This document shows positions 63,817 to 64,000 of a stretch of DNA of 64,000 nt, piece after piece. Where the stretch lies: the NCBI RefSeq assembly GCF_004570845.1, contig NZ_SPQZ01000001.1, forward strand, positions 372,001 through 436,000. Reading direction: 5' to 3'. The stretch is from Orlajensenia leifsoniae. GTDB lineage: Bacteria > Actinomycetota > Actinomycetes > Actinomycetales > Microbacteriaceae. The notes under the pieces are model-generated. The model ran no database searches. It was given only the letters and a program-made list of their open reading frames with translations, and had not been told where the DNA came from. Position numbers and translations under genes: made by a program. Position 1 is the first letter of the stretch, and each line of letters begins with the position of its first letter.

Positions 63817-64000
63817 TCAGCTGACGCGCTGCTCGACGAGTGCAGCGGCCGGGATGCGCGCGGCGACCGTCGTGCCGCGCCCTCCATCCCCCATCGACAG
63901 CTCCACCGTTCCGCCGAGCGCCGCGATGCGGTCGACGAGCCCCATGAGCCCCGTGCCCTTCGAGAAGTCGGCTCCCCCGCGGCCGTCATCGGTGACGCTC
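63817..64000 (-). CDS. sensor histidine kinase, C-terminal fragment, cut by window edge
   Basis: The last 60 codons read DDGRGGADFSKGTGLMGLVDRI, then GGTVELSMGDGGRGTTVAARIP. This is the G1/G2 boxes of a HATPase_c domain of the NarL-partner (HisKA_3) kinase type. The rest of the gene lies beyond the window. The stop is at 63817-63819. Confidence 0.85.
   Translation of the reverse strand, partial: SVTDDGRGGADFSKGTGLMGLVDRIAALGGTVELSMGDGGRGTTVAARIPAAALVEQRVS

Overview
The window is about 64 kb of high-GC, gene-dense chromosome from an actinobacterium, most likely family Microbacteriaceae. The evidence is ordinary housekeeping synteny (rlmB-cysS-ispDF-carD), actinobacterial regulators (CarD, SenX3/RegX3, GlnR type, SigK/RskA), FABP/nitrobindin and DUF2510 proteins, an F420/luciferase-type oxidoreductase, and a strikingly frequent GCATCCG/CGGATGC heptamer. 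I see no insertion sequence, prophage, integrase, CRISPR array or rRNA. One tRNA (Lys-UUU) is present. Both ends cut genes: rlmB at the left and a sensor histidine kinase at the right.

Layout. 0-3.6 kb: rlmB, cysS, ispDF and carD on the minus strand. 3.7-20.5 kb: a phosphate region with regX3-senX3, divergent phoU, gpmA, a GlnR-like regulator, ppk1, a mutT1-type hydrolase and pstSCAB. PHO-box-like 11-base direct repeats lie in front of phoU and pstS. Between gpmA and ppk1 are an unrelated methyltransferase, FUSC, ygfZ and FABP genes and two small membrane proteins. 20.6-29.6 kb: mixed genes (aminodeoxychorismate lyase-like, methyltransferase, tRNA-Lys, 5'-3' exonuclease, MpaB-type oxygenase, LLM oxidoreductase, alpha/beta hydrolase). 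29.7-32.2 kb: sigK-rskA facing a fasciclin lipoprotein, with the same promoter motif before both. 32.3-36.5 kb: galactose genes (aldose epimerase and DeoR regulator divergent from galTK). 37.8-41.3 kb: a compact nonulosonic-acid cassette (neuA-phosphatase fusion, short neuB, DUF6716-type protein). 41.4-43.7 kb: glyA-folD behind a ZTP riboswitch. 43.8-49.2 kb: a family 20 hexosaminidase, two tandem LtrA proteins and an MFS exporter. 49.3-59.7 kb: purU, a YrdB-like protein, nagA, and a convergent seven-gene amino-sugar operon (ROK regulator, binding protein, two permeases, GH3 hexosaminidase, ROK kinase, nagB). 59.8-64 kb: ABC-F ATPase, icd, GNAT, an alkyltransferase-like protein and the histidine kinase fragment.

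How the parts work together. The phosphate genes form a sensing, uptake and storage module. The GH20, GH3, transporter, kinase, NagA and NagB genes form an amino-sugar salvage pathway from outside the cell to fructose-6-phosphate. Its transporter has no ATPase gene here, so a shared ATPase elsewhere is likely. Many genes carry TAnnnT placed six or seven bases before the start codon, which suggests widespread leaderless transcription. Several families of palindromic intergenic repeats sit at gene ends.

The strongest non-routine observations are the ZTP riboswitch, the matched SigK promoters, the PHO boxes, the minimal nonulosonate cassette, the leaderless pattern and the palindromic repeat families. 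I did not find a wholly unfamiliar multi-gene system. All calls were made by reading the sequence, without database searches.
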